DNA from: Candidatus Thiodiazotropha sp. CDECU1
GTDB lineage: Bacteria; Pseudomonadota; Gammaproteobacteria; Chromatiales; Chromatiaceae
Direction: 5' to 3'
Length of the DNA stretch: 64,000 bases
Assembly: GCF_963455295.1 (NCBI RefSeq)
Contig: NZ_OY734020.1
Span: 186,001-250,000, forward strand
Part shown: one piece after another, positions 24,535 to 34,263 of the stretch
Position numbering within the stretch: position 1 is the first letter of the stretch
Layout of the letters: every line of letters begins with the position of its first letter
The notes under the pieces: model-generated
The model's database searches: none
The model's input: the letters and a program-made list of their open reading frames with translations, nothing else
Told to the model about the DNA's origin: nothing
Position numbers and translations under genes: made by a program

Positions 24535-25338
24535 TCATTTTTTCGCGCCGCTTAGTCGATCCAGGCGCAATCGCTCCCGATCATCGAAGAGGTGTTTTGA
24601 GCCGATCCATACCGCGGCCATTGCGCCGTATCCGGTACCCGCTGCTATCAGCAGCATAATCAGTATCTGGTATTTACTTGCCTCGAACGGGGGGGCGCCC
24701 GCCAGAATCTGGCCTGTCATCATGCCCGGCAGGCTGACCACGCCGGCCGCCGCCATGGCGTTGATGATCGGTATCATGCCGCTGCGCAATGCACCTCGCC
24801 TGAGCTCCCGGATGGCGTTTTCCCAGCTATGCCCCAGCATCAGTCGCGCCTCGATCTGATGCCGCTGCTGCCAGGCGTTATGGGTCAGGTGGTCCAGGGC
24901 GATGGCCACGCCCGACATGGTGTTGCCCAGCAACATGCCCAGCAGGGGGATCAGATACTGTACCGAGTACCAGGGTTCGGCCTGGATAACGATCGTCAGG
25001 GCCAACAGGGTGACGGTAAAGGATGAGATGAACATGGAGAGGGTGCCCACCCCCATACCCCAGATACCGAGAAAACGCCGCTGTTGCCGGGCCATGACCT
25101 CATAGCCGGCGACGAACAGCATGAACAGTGCAAGCAGCGCGATCAACAGGGGGTGGGATTGGACGAACAGGAACTTCAATACCATGCCGAGCAGGAGCAG
25201 TTGCACCACGGTGCGCAGGGCTGCGATCAAGAGTTGACGCTCGATGCCAAGGGAGAGGCGTAACGACAGCAGGGCCAATACAAGTACCAGGATTGCCGAC
25301 AGGATAAGGTCCAGGGGCGTGAGTTGGATCAGGGTCAT
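24535..25338 (-). CDS. ABC transporter permease, FetB/YbbM (UPF0014) family
   Basis: A 267-residue membrane protein with about seven hydrophobic helices. Family motifs are visible: RTVVQLLLLGMVLKFLF, PLLGMLLGNTMSGVAIALD, EARLMLGHSWENAIRE, and ALRSGMIPIINAMAAAGVVSLPGMMTGQILAG. In E. coli FetAB exports iron and helps resist oxidative stress. The ATG overlaps the end of the upstream ATP-binding gene (ATGA), so the two form one transporter. Confidence 0.9.
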   Translation of the reverse strand: MTLIQLTPLDLILSAILVLVLALLSLRLSLGIERQLLIAALRTVVQLLLLGMVLKFLFVQSHPLLIALLALFMLFVAGYEVMARQQRRFLGIWGMGVGTLSMFISSFTVTLLALTIVIQAEPWYSVQYLIPLLGMLLGNTMSGVAIALDHLTHNAWQQRHQIEARLMLGHSWENAIRELRRGALRSGMIPIINAMAAAGVVSLPGMMTGQILAGAPPFEASKYQILIMLLIAAGTGYGAMAAVWIGSKHLFDDRERLRLDRLSGAKK

Positions 25339-25931
25339 CTCTGCACCTGCAGACGGCCGTCGGTGATACGCCAGGTTTGCTCACCGACCCGTTGTTGCTG
25401 ATCGGGGTCGTGGCTTACCCAGAGCACTGCGGTTTGGTGTTGTTTGCGCCACTCGGCAATGAGCTGTTCGACCCGGTCGATATTTTTTTGGTCCAGGTTG
25501 GCGGTCGGTTCATCGAGAAGAAGCACCTGGGGCCTGTTGCACAGCAGTCTTGCCAGTGCCAGGCGCTGTCTCTCCCCGCTGGATAGGCGGCTGACCTCCC
25601 ACTGCATGGTGTCGGGGGAGAGGTCGAGATGCGACAGCAGGGTGACGTCGATGTCGGGGAAGTGGTCACCGACTCTCTCATTCCACCAGGCACTTTCGGC
25701 GGGTAGCATTCCCACTTGCCTGCGCCATGCCGGACCACTGAGGGAGGCCATCTCCCGATCACCGAGCCAGGCTTCACCCTGGTGCGGATCCAGGTCGGCC
25801 AAGGCCCTCAGCAAGCGGGATTTACCACTGCCGGACGGGCCGCTCAGGGTGGTGCAGTGCCCCGCCGGGATGTATAGCTCAATAGGTTCGAGTAGGGGTG
25901 ACTTGAACTGCTTTAAGGTCAGGCTGCCCAT
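25335..25931 (-). CDS. ABC transporter ATP-binding protein, FetA/YbbL family
   Basis: Partner ATPase of the permease below. From the ATG at 25931 it has 198 residues, with Walker A GPSGSGKSRLL, Q-loop region GMLPAESAWW, signature LSSGERQRLALARLL, Walker B VLLLDEPTANLD and the switch His in VSHDPDQ. The length matches small YbbL ATPases. The start overlaps the trmB stop by one base (TGATG), so translation is coupled; an upstream start at 25961 would lie inside trmB. Confidence 0.9.
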   Translation of the reverse strand: MGSLTLKQFKSPLLEPIELYIPAGHCTTLSGPSGSGKSRLLRALADLDPHQGEAWLGDREMASLSGPAWRRQVGMLPAESAWWNERVGDHFPDIDVTLLSHLDLSPDTMQWEVSRLSSGERQRLALARLLCNRPQVLLLDEPTANLDQKNIDRVEQLIAEWRKQHQTAVLWVSHDPDQQQRVGEQTWRITDGRLQVQR

Positions 25932-26620
25932 CAACTCGTACGCTCGAAGAGAAGATCCCAAACCCCGTGTCCAAGCCGCTGACCGCGCTGTTCGAATTTG
26001 GTCAGGGGTCGCGTCTTCGGACGCGGTGAAAAATTACCTTTTCCGGCCTGATTGCGAAAGCCGTTGTGCCGGGTGAATACGGCCATCATCTGCCGGGCGT
26101 ACTCTTCCCAATCGGTGGCCATGTGGATCACCCCGCCGGGTTTCAATACCCGCTGGATCAGGTCGGCGAACTCCTGCTGAACGATGCGGCGTTTATGGTG
26201 ACGCCGCTTATGCCAGGGATCGGGAAAGTAGAGCAGGACCCGATTCAGGCTGGCTTCAGGAATCTGCTGCCGCAGCAGTTGCATGGCGTCTGTCTGCAGG
26301 ATGCGTACGTTATGGGTCTCCTGTTCAGCCAGTTTCAGCATCAGATGGCCCACCCCGGGGGTGTGAACCTCGACCCCCAGGAAGTCTTCATACGGATGGC
26401 GGGCGGCGATCTGGGCCAATGCCTCCCCATTGCCGAAACCGATCTCCAGGGTGAGCGGCGCCTGCCGGCCAAACAGGGCGACGAGGTTAAGCAGCCGTGG
26501 CTCCGGGGTCAGGCCATAGTGGGGCCACAACTCCTGGAATGCCCGCTGCTGACCCTCGGTCAATCGTCCCTGTCTCAGGACATAACTGCGAATGGGGCGT
26601 TGAGGCTGTTCAACGGACAT
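25931..26620 (-). CDS. trmB: tRNA (guanine-N7-)-methyltransferase
   Basis: Methylates G46 of the tRNA variable loop using SAM. It has 229 residues, with the leading basic segment RSYVLRQGRLTEGQQRA, the SAM site LEIGFGNGEALAQIA, VEVHTPGVGHLM, and the catalytic stretch LLYFPDPWHKRRHHKRR followed by the family's C-terminal TKFEQRGQRLGHGVWDL. It is encoded between thiG and the FetAB-like pair, all on the minus strand. Confidence 0.96.
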   Translation of the reverse strand: MSVEQPQRPIRSYVLRQGRLTEGQQRAFQELWPHYGLTPEPRLLNLVALFGRQAPLTLEIGFGNGEALAQIAARHPYEDFLGVEVHTPGVGHLMLKLAEQETHNVRILQTDAMQLLRQQIPEASLNRVLLYFPDPWHKRRHHKRRIVQQEFADLIQRVLKPGGVIHMATDWEEYARQMMAVFTRHNGFRNQAGKGNFSPRPKTRPLTKFEQRGQRLGHGVWDLLFERTS

Positions 26621-26653
26621 GGGCCTGAGTCGTGTCGATTGGCTGCCGGGTGT

Positions 26654-27448
26654 TTAAAAAAACAGTCCGTCGAGGGGTGACGAGGCGGAGGCGAATCGCT
26701 TGGCCGGCATGCGTCCCGCCAGGTAGGCCTCACGCCCCGCCTGGATCGCCTTTTTCATGGCCGACGCCATCAGTACCGGGTTTTGCGCGGCCGCGATGGC
26801 GGTGTTCATCAGCACCCCGTCGCAGCCCAGCTCCATGGCCACTGCGGCATCGGAGGCGGTGCCGACGCCGGCATCCACCAGCACCGGTACCTTGGCGTTT
26901 TCGACGATGGTCAGGATATTGAGCCGGTTACGGATGCCCAGACCGGAGCCAATGGGTGCGGCCAGGGGCATCACCGCAACACAGCCGAGTTCCTCGAGCC
27001 GTTTTGCCATGATCGGATCGTCGTTGGTGTAGACCATGACGTCGAAGCCATCCTTGATCAGTGTCTCCGCTGCCTCCAGGGTCTGTACCACATCCGGGAA
27101 GAGGGTTTTCTCGTCACCCAGCACCTCCAGCTTGACCAGGTTGTGGCCGTCCAGCAGCTCTCTCGCCAGACGACAGGTCCTGACGGCGGTCTTGGCGTCG
27201 TAGCATCCGGCGGTATTCGGCAGATAGGTAAACTCATCGGGGGGGAGGACGGTGAGGATGTTGGGTTGATCCTGATCCTGGCCGATGTTGGTGCGGCGCA
27301 CCGCAATGGTGACGATCTCCGCGCCACTGGCATCGATGGCCGCGCGGGTCTCCTGCATATCCTTGTACTTGCCGGTGCCTACCAGCAGGCGCGAGGTGAA
27401 ACGGCGTCCGGCGACGCTGAAGCTGTCATTTTGGTTATCGTTTGGCAT
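26654..27448 (-). CDS. thiG: Thiazole synthase
   Basis: Builds the thiazole ring of thiamine from deoxyxylulose 5-phosphate, dehydroglycine and the ThiS thiocarboxylate. It has 264 residues as a TIM barrel: [17 protein letters not shown], the Schiff-base Lys region [28 protein letters not shown] and [20 protein letters not shown], with GVLMNTAIA at the phosphate site. It lies 57 bases after thiS and before trmB; the thiS-thiG-trmB order is common in Gammaproteobacteria. Confidence 0.97.
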   Translation of the reverse strand: MPNDNQNDSFSVAGRRFTSRLLVGTGKYKDMQETRAAIDASGAEIVTIAVRRTNIGQDQDQPNILTVLPPDEFTYLPNTAGCYDAKTAVRTCRLARELLDGHNLVKLEVLGDEKTLFPDVVQTLEAAETLIKDGFDVMVYTNDDPIMAKRLEELGCVAVMPLAAPIGSGLGIRNRLNILTIVENAKVPVLVDAGVGTASDAAVAMELGCDGVLMNTAIAAAQNPVLMASAMKKAIQAGREAYLAGRMPAKRFASASSPLDGLFF

Positions 27449-27505
27449 GGGTAGTTGTGCGATTTATATTTAATAGGGGTTGGATGGGGAGTGAGGGCTG
27501 CTGTT

Positions 27506-27706
27506 TCAGCCACCACCTACAGCCTGGATGATCTCAACCCTGTCACGCTCATTCAGCCGGTGCTGATCGAAGCTGCTGCGAGGCACCAACTCCTCGTTGA
27601 CTTCCACAGCGATACGCTGCCCGGCGAGATCGAGGATTTCGATCAGCTTGGCCATATTCGCTGTATCGGGAATTTGCTTTTCCACGCCGTTTAAGTAAAT
27701 CTGCAT
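27506..27706 (-). CDS. thiS: Sulfur carrier protein ThiS
   Basis: A 66-residue ubiquitin-like sulfur carrier that donates sulfur to ThiG as a C-terminal thiocarboxylate. It reads MQIYLNGVEKQIPD at the start and ends RVEIIQAVGGG, with the required terminal Gly-Gly. The start at 27706 is chosen because upstream codons to 27763 show no homology. It is the first gene of the thiS-thiG-trmB-fet block. Confidence 0.95.
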   Translation of the reverse strand: MQIYLNGVEKQIPDTANMAKLIEILDLAGQRIAVEVNEELVPRSSFDQHRLNERDRVEIIQAVGGG

Positions 27707-27822
27707 ATATCTCTTGTCTCTACAGGGGTTGGGAGAGGATTTTACATCATCTTTGGACAACAAAGTATGTGTTGTGTTGGCGCAAAGGAAACGCCCGCGA
27801 CTATGAATGAATAAATGATAAG

Positions 27823-27838
27823 AGGCCCTATAGGGCCT
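27823..27838. repeat. 16-bp perfect palindrome AGGCCCTATAGGGCCT
   Basis: Perfect palindrome in the gap between the divergent thiS and acyl-CoA synthetase genes, 33 bases upstream of the GTG start of the latter. It could be an operator or a leader hairpin. Confidence 0.5.
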
Positions 27839-27870
27839 GGGAGCGATAGCTCTATGCCTGGAGTCGAGAA

Positions 27871-29688
27871 GTGAAGTGGAGTGAAGACCTAATATCCCCC
27901 GAACAGGCCGGTACCCTGGATGGGCTGTTTCTGCAACGTGTGCGCCGCACCCCGGATGGGGTGGCCTATCGCCACTATCACCGGCATAACAAGCAGTGGT
28001 ACGAGCTCACCTGGGGGGACATGGAGCGGCAGGTGGCGCGCTGGCGTCAGGCCCTGTCAGGGGAGGATCTGGAGGCCGGTGACCGGGTCGCCATCCTGCT
28101 GCGCAACTGTCCCGAATGGGTGATGTTCGACCAGGCCGCGCTCTCCCTCGGATTGGTCGTTGTGCCCTTGTACACAGACGATCGCGCCGATGCCATCGCC
28201 TATATCCTGCGTGATGCGGCGGTCAAACTGCTGCTGGTGCAGGACAGCGGTCGTTGGAACCGCATGGCCGACTCGGTGGAGGAGCTGCCCCAGTTGCAGC
28301 GGGTGGTGGTGTTGGAAACGGAGCGTCAGCTGAACCCGGGAGAGGATGATCTGGTGCGCGAGGCGAAGCACTGGCTGCCACCTCGGGGAGAGTCCTTGAA
28401 ACGGCGCTATGCCGATCCCGATACGCTCGCCTCCATCGTCTATACATCCGGCACCACGGGACGCCCGAAAGGGGTGATGCTGAGTCACAATAATATGCTC
28501 TCCATCGCCCACGGCTCACTGACTGTGGTCGACTGCTATGAACAGGACAGTTTTCTTTCCTTTCTGCCCCTCTCCCACACCCTGGAGAGGACAGGCGGTT
28601 ACTATCTGCCCATAATGGCCGGCGCCACCGTCTCCTTTGCCCGCTCCATCCCCCAGTTGGCGGAGGACCTGCAGACAATAAGACCCACCGCGATCATCGC
28701 GGTACCGCGCATCTTCGAACGGGTCTATGCCCGGGTGCAGGACCAGCTGAAGCATAAACCCCCCTTTGCCCGCATGCTCTTCAATCTGTCCTTGAAGGTC
28801 GGGTTCAAGGAGTTCGAATACCGCATGGGGCGGCGCAGCTGGTTTCCCGGACTGCTGGTGCATCCCCTGTTGCGCAAGCTGGTCTCCGGAAAGATTCTCG
28901 ACAAGCTGGGCGGGCGGTTGCGGGTCGCGGTCAGCGGTGGTGCGGCCATTTCACCGGAGATCGCCCGGGTCTTTCTCGGGCTTGGCTTGCCCATGCTGCA
29001 GGGTTACGGACTGACCGAGACCAGCCCGGTGATCAGCGTCAATCCGATGGATAACATCAAGCCGGAGAGCGTCGGCGTGCCCCTGCGCGGAGTCAAGGTG
29101 ATGATCGGGGATGACAGCGAACTGCTGGTCAAGACCCCGGGAATGATGCTCGGTTATTGGAATAACCATGCGGCAACCGCCGAGATGATCGATCCCCAGG
29201 GTTGGCTGCATACCGGTGACCAGGCGCGTATCGATGAGGATGGACATATCTATATCACCGGCCGGATCAAGGATATCCTGGTGCTGTCCAATGGGGAGAA
29301 GATCCCGCCTTCGGATATGGAGATGGCGATAGCCCTCGATCCTTTGATAGAGCAGATCATGGTAGTGGGCGAAGGCAAGCCCTACCTGGGGGCCTTGGTG
29401 GTACTCAATCCGGATCTGTGGAACGGATTTGCCGAGGAGTATGATCTCGATGCGTCACAGGCAGCCAGCCTTGAAGATGAGCGCCTGCAGAATGCAGTAT
29501 TGAAACGTATCCGTATGGCGCTACGGGATTTCCCCGGGTATGCCAAGATACGCCGGGTCTCCCTGTTGCTCGATCCCTGGAGCATCGAGAATGGATTGAT
29601 GACCCCCACCATGAAGATCAAGCGGCAGAAGGTGTTGGGGCATTGCAAGCAGCAGGTCGAAACACTCTATGGTGATGGCTTGGTTTAG
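27871..29688 (+). CDS. AMP-dependent long-chain fatty acid-CoA ligase family protein
   Basis: ANL-superfamily enzyme that activates a carboxylic acid as its adenylate and passes it to CoA; likely a fatty acid. It has 605 residues with the AMP motif YTSGTTGRPKGVMLSH, LPLSHTLERTGGYYL, the GYGLTETSPVIS motif, GWLHTGDQARIDEDGHIYI and the hinge GRIKDILVLSNGEKI; the C-terminal catalytic Lys lies in TPTMKIKRQKVL. It resembles the FadD15/FACL group without membrane helices. The start is GTG at 27871; an ATG at 27854 is out of frame and soon stops. Substrate chain length cannot be read from sequence. Confidence 0.92.
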   Translation: MKWSEDLISPEQAGTLDGLFLQRVRRTPDGVAYRHYHRHNKQWYELTWGDMERQVARWRQALSGEDLEAGDRVAILLRNCPEWVMFDQAALSLGLVVVPLYTDDRADAIAYILRDAAVKLLLVQDSGRWNRMADSVEELPQLQRVVVLETERQLNPGEDDLVREAKHWLPPRGESLKRRYADPDTLASIVYTSGTTGRPKGVMLSHNNMLSIAHGSLTVVDCYEQDSFLSFLPLSHTLERTGGYYLPIMAGATVSFARSIPQLAEDLQTIRPTAIIAVPRIFERVYARVQDQLKHKPPFARMLFNLSLKVGFKEFEYRMGRRSWFPGLLVHPLLRKLVSGKILDKLGGRLRVAVSGGAAISPEIARVFLGLGLPMLQGYGLTETSPVISVNPMDNIKPESVGVPLRGVKVMIGDDSELLVKTPGMMLGYWNNHAATAEMIDPQGWLHTGDQARIDEDGHIYITGRIKDILVLSNGEKIPPSDMEMAIALDPLIEQIMVVGEGKPYLGALVVLNPDLWNGFAEEYDLDASQAASLEDERLQNAVLKRIRMALRDFPGYAKIRRVSLLLDPWSIENGLMTPTMKIKRQKVLGHCKQQVETLYGDGLV

Positions 29689-29757
29689 GCGGCATGACAG
29701 GGAAATCATGGCGGGTTAGACTTGTACGGAGTGGTGTTCATCGCACAAGGAAACTTC

Positions 29758-29831
29758 GCGGGTATCGTATATCGGTATTACCCTGGCTTCCCAAGCCAGA
29801 GAGACGGGTTCGACTCCCGTTACCCGCTCCA
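29758..29831 (+). tRNA. tRNA-Gly (CCC)
   Basis: A 74-base cloverleaf with acceptor GCGGGTA / TACCCGC, T arm GACGGGTTCGACTCCCGT, and anticodon stem CTGGC / GCCAG around the loop TTCCCAA, giving anticodon CCC. The 3' CCA is encoded. Confidence 0.95.
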
Positions 29832-29833
29832 AA

Positions 29834-30091
29834 TCACTCCATTTGGGTCTTGTCTGAGCAGATTAACCGATAACGTTCCAGGGCCGCGTGTCGCCGTTGC
29901 GGTTTCCCTTTCAATGCCTCGATCTGCTTCGCCAGCCGAGGACACTCTCCAGCTTCCTCATCACTCGCTTGCGGGGCCTGGGTGAATGGGTGCTCCTTGG
30001 GCTGGAACATGATCGACTCCCCTTTCTCCGCCAACGCGACATGGAGGGTGCCAAACAGGAGTAACAAAAGCGTGATCGAATATTTCAACAC
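29834..30091 (-). CDS. Small exported protein
   Basis: An 85-residue protein not recognised as a named family. It starts with a clear signal peptide, MLKYSITLLLLLFGTLHVALA (cleavage near residue 21), and the mature part is short, charged and contains two Cys (GECPRLAK and RLICSDK), which could form a disulfide in the periplasm. It is encoded tail-to-tail with tRNA-Gly, ending two bases from its CCA. Confidence 0.6.
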   Translation of the reverse strand: MLKYSITLLLLLFGTLHVALAEKGESIMFQPKEHPFTQAPQASDEEAGECPRLAKQIEALKGKPQRRHAALERYRLICSDKTQME

Positions 30092-30267
30092 AGGGATACC
30101 TTATCGCGGGAAAGCTGGCTGCCGTTGGTGTAGTCTAATGGTGGCGGTTGCACGATGAACCCTTGGTTTTGTGGGGGATAGTGTGCAGCAATCACCGGCG
30201 GTTGCAGTTAGTCTATAGGCCTTTCAAGGCCTCTTCCAGAGAGGTTGTTCGCAAACCGAAGGTAGTG

Positions 30268-30645
30268 ATGATGAAAAAAACTGGTTTATTTCTGATTGTG
30301 TTGATTTCGATGCTGATGGCTGCACAGAGCCATGGGTTGGGGTTGGGCATGTTGGATTTCCTGCCGGCGAAACACTTCACGGATGAGGACTGGAAAATGG
30401 CGAAAGCGAGCGCGGGCAAGGCGCTGCAACAGGGTAAGGAGGGACAGGTGTTCACCTGGCTGAACGAAGCCAACAACCATAAAGGTGCGTATAAGTTATT
30501 GAACACTCTGGAGGTGGATGGGCGCGCCTGCCGGGATCTCTATATCCGGCATATTACGCGTAACTACAAAGGCAGCGGCAGCTACCGCTTTTGCAAGATG
30601 GATAGCGGTGATTGGAAGACCACCGGCAGAACCCCGGATGAATAA
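30268..30645 (+). CDS. Exported protein resembling RT0821/Lpp0805 surface proteins
   Basis: With the start at the double ATG 30268/30271 the product has about 125 residues, a signal peptide (MKKTGLFLIVLISMLMAAQSHG) and a mature part containing WKMAKASAGKAL, VFTWLNEANNHKGAYKLL, then GRACRDLYIRHI and SYRFCKMDSGDWKT. The Cys pair and the C-terminal D-x-G-D-W-K pattern resemble the surface antigen-like RT0821 family, a tentative match. Upstream codons to 30148 form no signal peptide and are left out. Confidence 0.65.
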   Translation: MMKKTGLFLIVLISMLMAAQSHGLGLGMLDFLPAKHFTDEDWKMAKASAGKALQQGKEGQVFTWLNEANNHKGAYKLLNTLEVDGRACRDLYIRHITRNYKGSGSYRFCKMDSGDWKTTGRTPDE

Positions 30646-30714
30646 AAAATTTACGAACCGGGTATGAACTTGTTGTACGGGATAGCATAGTATTTAAGTC
30701 GGGCGGTTGTTCCA

Positions 30715-31035
30715 ATGCGAGAACTCTATCAGGCGGCGGACAGGGTGGAAGCGCAGATCTTGAAGGATCACCTCCAGGTGGAGGGGATAGAGACGGTCAT
30801 CGTTGGCGACCAGTTGAGCGGTGCCGTGGGCGAGCTGCCGGCGGATATCTATCCCACCCTCTGGGTTCTAGACGATGATGATTTGGCGCGGGCGAAGCAA
30901 CTCACTGAACAATATTTCAGTCGTCCACCTGTAAGCGGTCAGCGTTGGCGCTGCAGGGTTTGTGGGGAGAGTATCGATGCAGGATTTGAGATATGCTGGA
31001 ACTGTGGAAGCCCAGGCCCGAATGATAATGAATAA
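30715..31035 (+). CDS. DUF2007 domain protein with C-terminal zinc ribbon
   Basis: A 106-residue cytoplasmic protein. Residues 1-66 match DUF2007 (a putative signal-transducing domain): AADRVEAQILKDHLQVEGIETVIVGD, then PTLWVLDDDDLARAKQL. Residues ~79-99 form a zinc ribbon with CRVCGES and CWNCGSP. Function is unknown. The gene lies 10 bases upstream of the AsmA gene and is probably co-transcribed with it. Confidence 0.88.
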   Translation: MRELYQAADRVEAQILKDHLQVEGIETVIVGDQLSGAVGELPADIYPTLWVLDDDDLARAKQLTEQYFSRPPVSGQRWRCRVCGESIDAGFEICWNCGSPGPNDNE

Positions 31036-31045
31036 GGAGTAAATA

Positions 31046-33178
31046 ATGGGCAAAACACTCAAAGTGCTCGGTTGGCTGGTCGGAATGGTCCTGCTGCTGA
31101 TCATCGCAGCGGTGATTCTGATCCCCATGTTTGTCGATCCGAACGACCACAAAGAGCGGATCGTGGCCGAGGTGAAAAAGGCGACCGGTCGGGATCTCTC
31201 CATCGAGGGTGACATAGGGCTGTCTGTTTTTCCCCGCCTGGCATTGGAGTTGAACGGTCTGACACTCAGCAATGCCGAGGGCTTCAAGGGGGGTGATTTC
31301 GCCGCAGTGAAGCATGCCGAGGTTGGGGTCAACCTGCTGCCGCTGCTGTTTGATCGGCTGCTGGAAGTCGATACCGTGCGCATCGATGGGTTGAAACTCA
31401 ATCTTGCCAAGTCCAAGAGCGGGGTTACCAACTGGGATGACATGCTGGGCGAGGCAAAGGGGGATAAGTCGGGCGAAGCAGCAGAGCCCGTGTCTCCGGA
31501 TGATACGGGATTGCTGGCTTTCACCGTGGGTGGGTTGAGCATCAAGGAGGCAAACCTGGTGTGGGATGATCAATCCACCGGGGAGCGCTATCAGATCGAG
31601 AATATCTACCTGGAGACCGGTGAACTGGCCCCTGGGCGTAGCGTGGATTTGGATTTCAGTATGGATCTGGCGAGCCAGAAACCGTTGTTGAAGAGTGGTA
31701 TCAAACTGACGTCCCGGTTGCTGGTGAACCCGGAAGAGCAACTGTTCAGCATGCAGGATGTGCAACTGGCCGTTGATCTGTCCGGTGAGGGTTTGCCCGA
31801 AGATGGGGTGAAGAGCTTGTTGGAGGGAAATCTGCTGGTCAACCTGACCACCAACACCCTGGATCTGCATGAACTGCAACTCTCCTCAGGCAAACTCAAG
31901 CTGAGTGGGCGGGTGCAGGGTGAGGACATCCAGACCAACCCGACCTTCAAGGGAGACCTGAATCTGGCTGAGTTCAATCTGCGTGAGTGGATGCAGCAGT
32001 TCGGCCTGCCGGTACCGGAGACAGCCGATGCCGAGGCACTTCAATCCCTGCATATAACCTCAGATTTCACCGCCTCTCCAGATCATCTGGTGTTGAAGAA
32101 TCTGCTCCTGGAGTTGGACCAGACAAAGCTCAAGGGTGAGTTCGAGATGGTCGACTTCAAGGCGCCCGCCTACCTCTTCAACCTTACCCTGAACAGCATC
32201 AATCTCGATCGCTATCTTCCGCCCCAGGCTGAAACGGCTGCGCCGAGTCGGCCGGCCAAGGCCGGTTCGGAGAACGAACCCCTGTTTCCCAACGAGGCAT
32301 TGCGCAAGATGCGGGTGGATGGAACCCTGCGCATCGACAGCATGGTCATGAACGGACTGCATGCCGAGGCGATACAGCTCAAGGTGCGTGGACGGGACGG
32401 CAAGCTCAATCTCGATCATGAGGTGGGGCGTTTCTATGATGGCTTGATGAAGGGGGATATGCAGCTGGATGTCACCGGTGAACGACCGGCGGTGAAGCTC
32501 AATCAGAAGGTATCGAGGATCCTCTCCGGCCCCCTGCTGCTGGACCTGACAGGCAAGGATACCCTGCTGGGCAGTGGTGATCTGGAGATGCAGCTGACCA
32601 GCCGGGGCAATACCATCAAACAGCTGAAGCGGGGTCTCAACGGGGCGTTCTCCTTCGATTTTCGGGATGGCGCGGTCAAGGGCTTCAACCTGGCAAAGAT
32701 GATCCGTGACACCAAGGCCAAGCTGAAGGGCGAGGGTACCCTGGTGCTGAATGAACCGGAGCAGACCGATTTTTCCGAACTCAATGGCCGCGCCACCATC
32801 GTCAACGGGGTGGTCAACAATCAAAGTCTGATCGCCAAATCCCCCTACCTGCGGCTGGAGGGGAGCGGCAAGGCCTACCTGCTGGAAGAGCGTTTGAAGT
32901 ACACCGTACGCCCGGTGATCGTGAATACGCCCACCGGACAGGGGGGTGAAGCCCTGGAGGAGCTGGTGGGTATACCCATCCCGGTGAAGATCAAGGGCAA
33001 CTGGAACGATCCCGATTTCTCCGTCCAGCTGTCGAAGATCCTGGAGGAGCAGCAGAAGGCGAAGCTGAAGAAGAAGTTCGACGACAAGGTGGACGAGAAG
33101 ATCGGTGAAAAGCTTGAAGAGAAGGTGCCGGAAGAGGTAAAAGACAAGCTGAAGGATAAGCTCAAAAATCTCTTTTGA
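31046..33178 (+). CDS. AsmA family protein
   Basis: A large inner-membrane-anchored periplasmic protein of 710 residues, related to AsmA/TamB-type lipid-transport bridges. It has one N-terminal helix (VLGWLVGMVLLLIIAAVILI), the AsmA start DRDLSIEGDIGL-like segment (TGRDLSIEGDIGLSVFPRL), and a C-terminal domain with LLDLTGKDTLLGSGDLEMQL and AVKGFNLAKMIRD. It ends in a Lys/Glu-rich tail. It probably affects outer-membrane lipid homeostasis. Its stop overlaps the mutY start by one base. Confidence 0.92.
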   Translation: MGKTLKVLGWLVGMVLLLIIAAVILIPMFVDPNDHKERIVAEVKKATGRDLSIEGDIGLSVFPRLALELNGLTLSNAEGFKGGDFAAVKHAEVGVNLLPLLFDRLLEVDTVRIDGLKLNLAKSKSGVTNWDDMLGEAKGDKSGEAAEPVSPDDTGLLAFTVGGLSIKEANLVWDDQSTGERYQIENIYLETGELAPGRSVDLDFSMDLASQKPLLKSGIKLTSRLLVNPEEQLFSMQDVQLAVDLSGEGLPEDGVKSLLEGNLLVNLTTNTLDLHELQLSSGKLKLSGRVQGEDIQTNPTFKGDLNLAEFNLREWMQQFGLPVPETADAEALQSLHITSDFTASPDHLVLKNLLLELDQTKLKGEFEMVDFKAPAYLFNLTLNSINLDRYLPPQAETAAPSRPAKAGSENEPLFPNEALRKMRVDGTLRIDSMVMNGLHAEAIQLKVRGRDGKLNLDHEVGRFYDGLMKGDMQLDVTGERPAVKLNQKVSRILSGPLLLDLTGKDTLLGSGDLEMQLTSRGNTIKQLKRGLNGAFSFDFRDGAVKGFNLAKMIRDTKAKLKGEGTLVLNEPEQTDFSELNGRATIVNGVVNNQSLIAKSPYLRLEGSGKAYLLEERLKYTVRPVIVNTPTGQGGEALEELVGIPIPVKIKGNWNDPDFSVQLSKILEEQQKAKLKKKFDDKVDEKIGEKLEEKVPEEVKDKLKDKLKNLF

Positions 33179-34263
33179 TGGCAGTGGATAACTTCAGCCA
33201 ACGGGTGCTGGCCTGGTTTGAGGAGCATGGCCGAAAAGACCTGCCTTGGCAGCACCCGCGGGACCCCTACCGCATCTGGGTGTCCGAAATCATGCTGCAG
33301 CAGACCCAGGTGAATACGGTCATTGGCTACTTCCAACGCTTCATGCAGCGCTTCCCGGATGTGGCATCCCTGGCGGCCGCCGAGCTGGATCAGGTGATGC
33401 ACCACTGGTCCGGGCTGGGCTACTACGCCCGGGCGAGGAACCTGCACCGGGCGGCGGGTGAGGTGATGGCCCGACACCAGGGGGCGGTGCCGGATGATAT
33501 GGACAGCCTGCAATCCCTGCCCGGTATCGGCCGCTCCACGGCGGGGGCGATCCGCTCCCTGGCCTTCGGCGCCTATGCCCCGATCCTCGACGGCAATGTA
33601 AAGCGGGTCCTGGCGCGCCACTTCGCCATCCCGGGCTGGCCGGGCAGCAGCCCGGTGCAGAAGCAGCTGTGGCAACTGAGCGAGCAACTCACCCCACATA
33701 CACAAACAGCGGAATACAATCAGGCAATGATGGATCTGGGGGCCACCCGCTGCGTGCGGGGCAAACCGCTTTGCGATACCTGTCCCTTGGCCCGGAGCTG
33801 CCAGGCCCTGGCCCAAGGGGATGTGGCACGCTACCCCGCCCCGAAGCCGAAAAAAGTACTACCGGTGCGGGCCACCATGATGGTGATCCTGACCGATGCA
33901 ACCGGCGATATCCTCCTCGAGCAACGACCGCCCAGCGGCATCTGGGGCGGCTTATGGAGCCTCCCCGAGTGCCCGCCGGAGCGGTCGCTGCTGGCGTGGT
34001 GCCGCGAGGTGCTGGGCTGTGACGTCGAGCAGCGGCACAAGCTGCCGCCGAGACGCCACAGCTTCTCCCATTTTCATCTCGACATCACACCCGTGGTGGT
34101 GGCGGTGAAAAACCCTGCAAAGGGCCTCATGGATGAAGGCTCCAGGGTCTGGTATAAACTGTCACAGCCCGATGACCGGGGGCTGGCCGCGCCGGTCAGC
34201 CGCATCCTCGGAGAGATCGGCAGACCGAATAGTGAACAGCAATCCAAAGGAGAGGCCCCATGA
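33178..34263 (+). CDS. mutY: A/G-specific adenine glycosylase
   Basis: Removes adenine mispaired with 8-oxoguanine. From the ATG at 33178 it has 361 residues: [19 protein letters not shown], the helix-hairpin-helix [18 protein letters not shown] with the catalytic Asp in DGNVKRVL, the [4Fe-4S] motif C-x6-C-x2-C-x5-C in [17 protein letters not shown], and a C-terminal NUDIX-like domain ([20 protein letters not shown]). It follows AsmA with a TGATG overlap and overlaps yggX by four bases (ATGA), one operon. Confidence 0.97.
   Translation: MAVDNFSQRVLAWFEEHGRKDLPWQHPRDPYRIWVSEIMLQQTQVNTVIGYFQRFMQRFPDVASLAAAELDQVMHHWSGLGYYARARNLHRAAGEVMARHQGAVPDDMDSLQSLPGIGRSTAGAIRSLAFGAYAPILDGNVKRVLARHFAIPGWPGSSPVQKQLWQLSEQLTPHTQTAEYNQAMMDLGATRCVRGKPLCDTCPLARSCQALAQGDVARYPAPKPKKVLPVRATMMVILTDATGDILLEQRPPSGIWGGLWSLPECPPERSLLAWCREVLGCDVEQRHKLPPRRHSFSHFHLDITPVVVAVKNPAKGLMDEGSRVWYKLSQPDDRGLAAPVSRILGEIGRPNSEQQSKGEAP

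Noticed and set aside
30917-31879. A 320-codon minus-strand frame opposite the AsmA gene
   Set aside because: Gln/His-rich antisense shadow; the AsmA frame has the signal anchor and family motifs.
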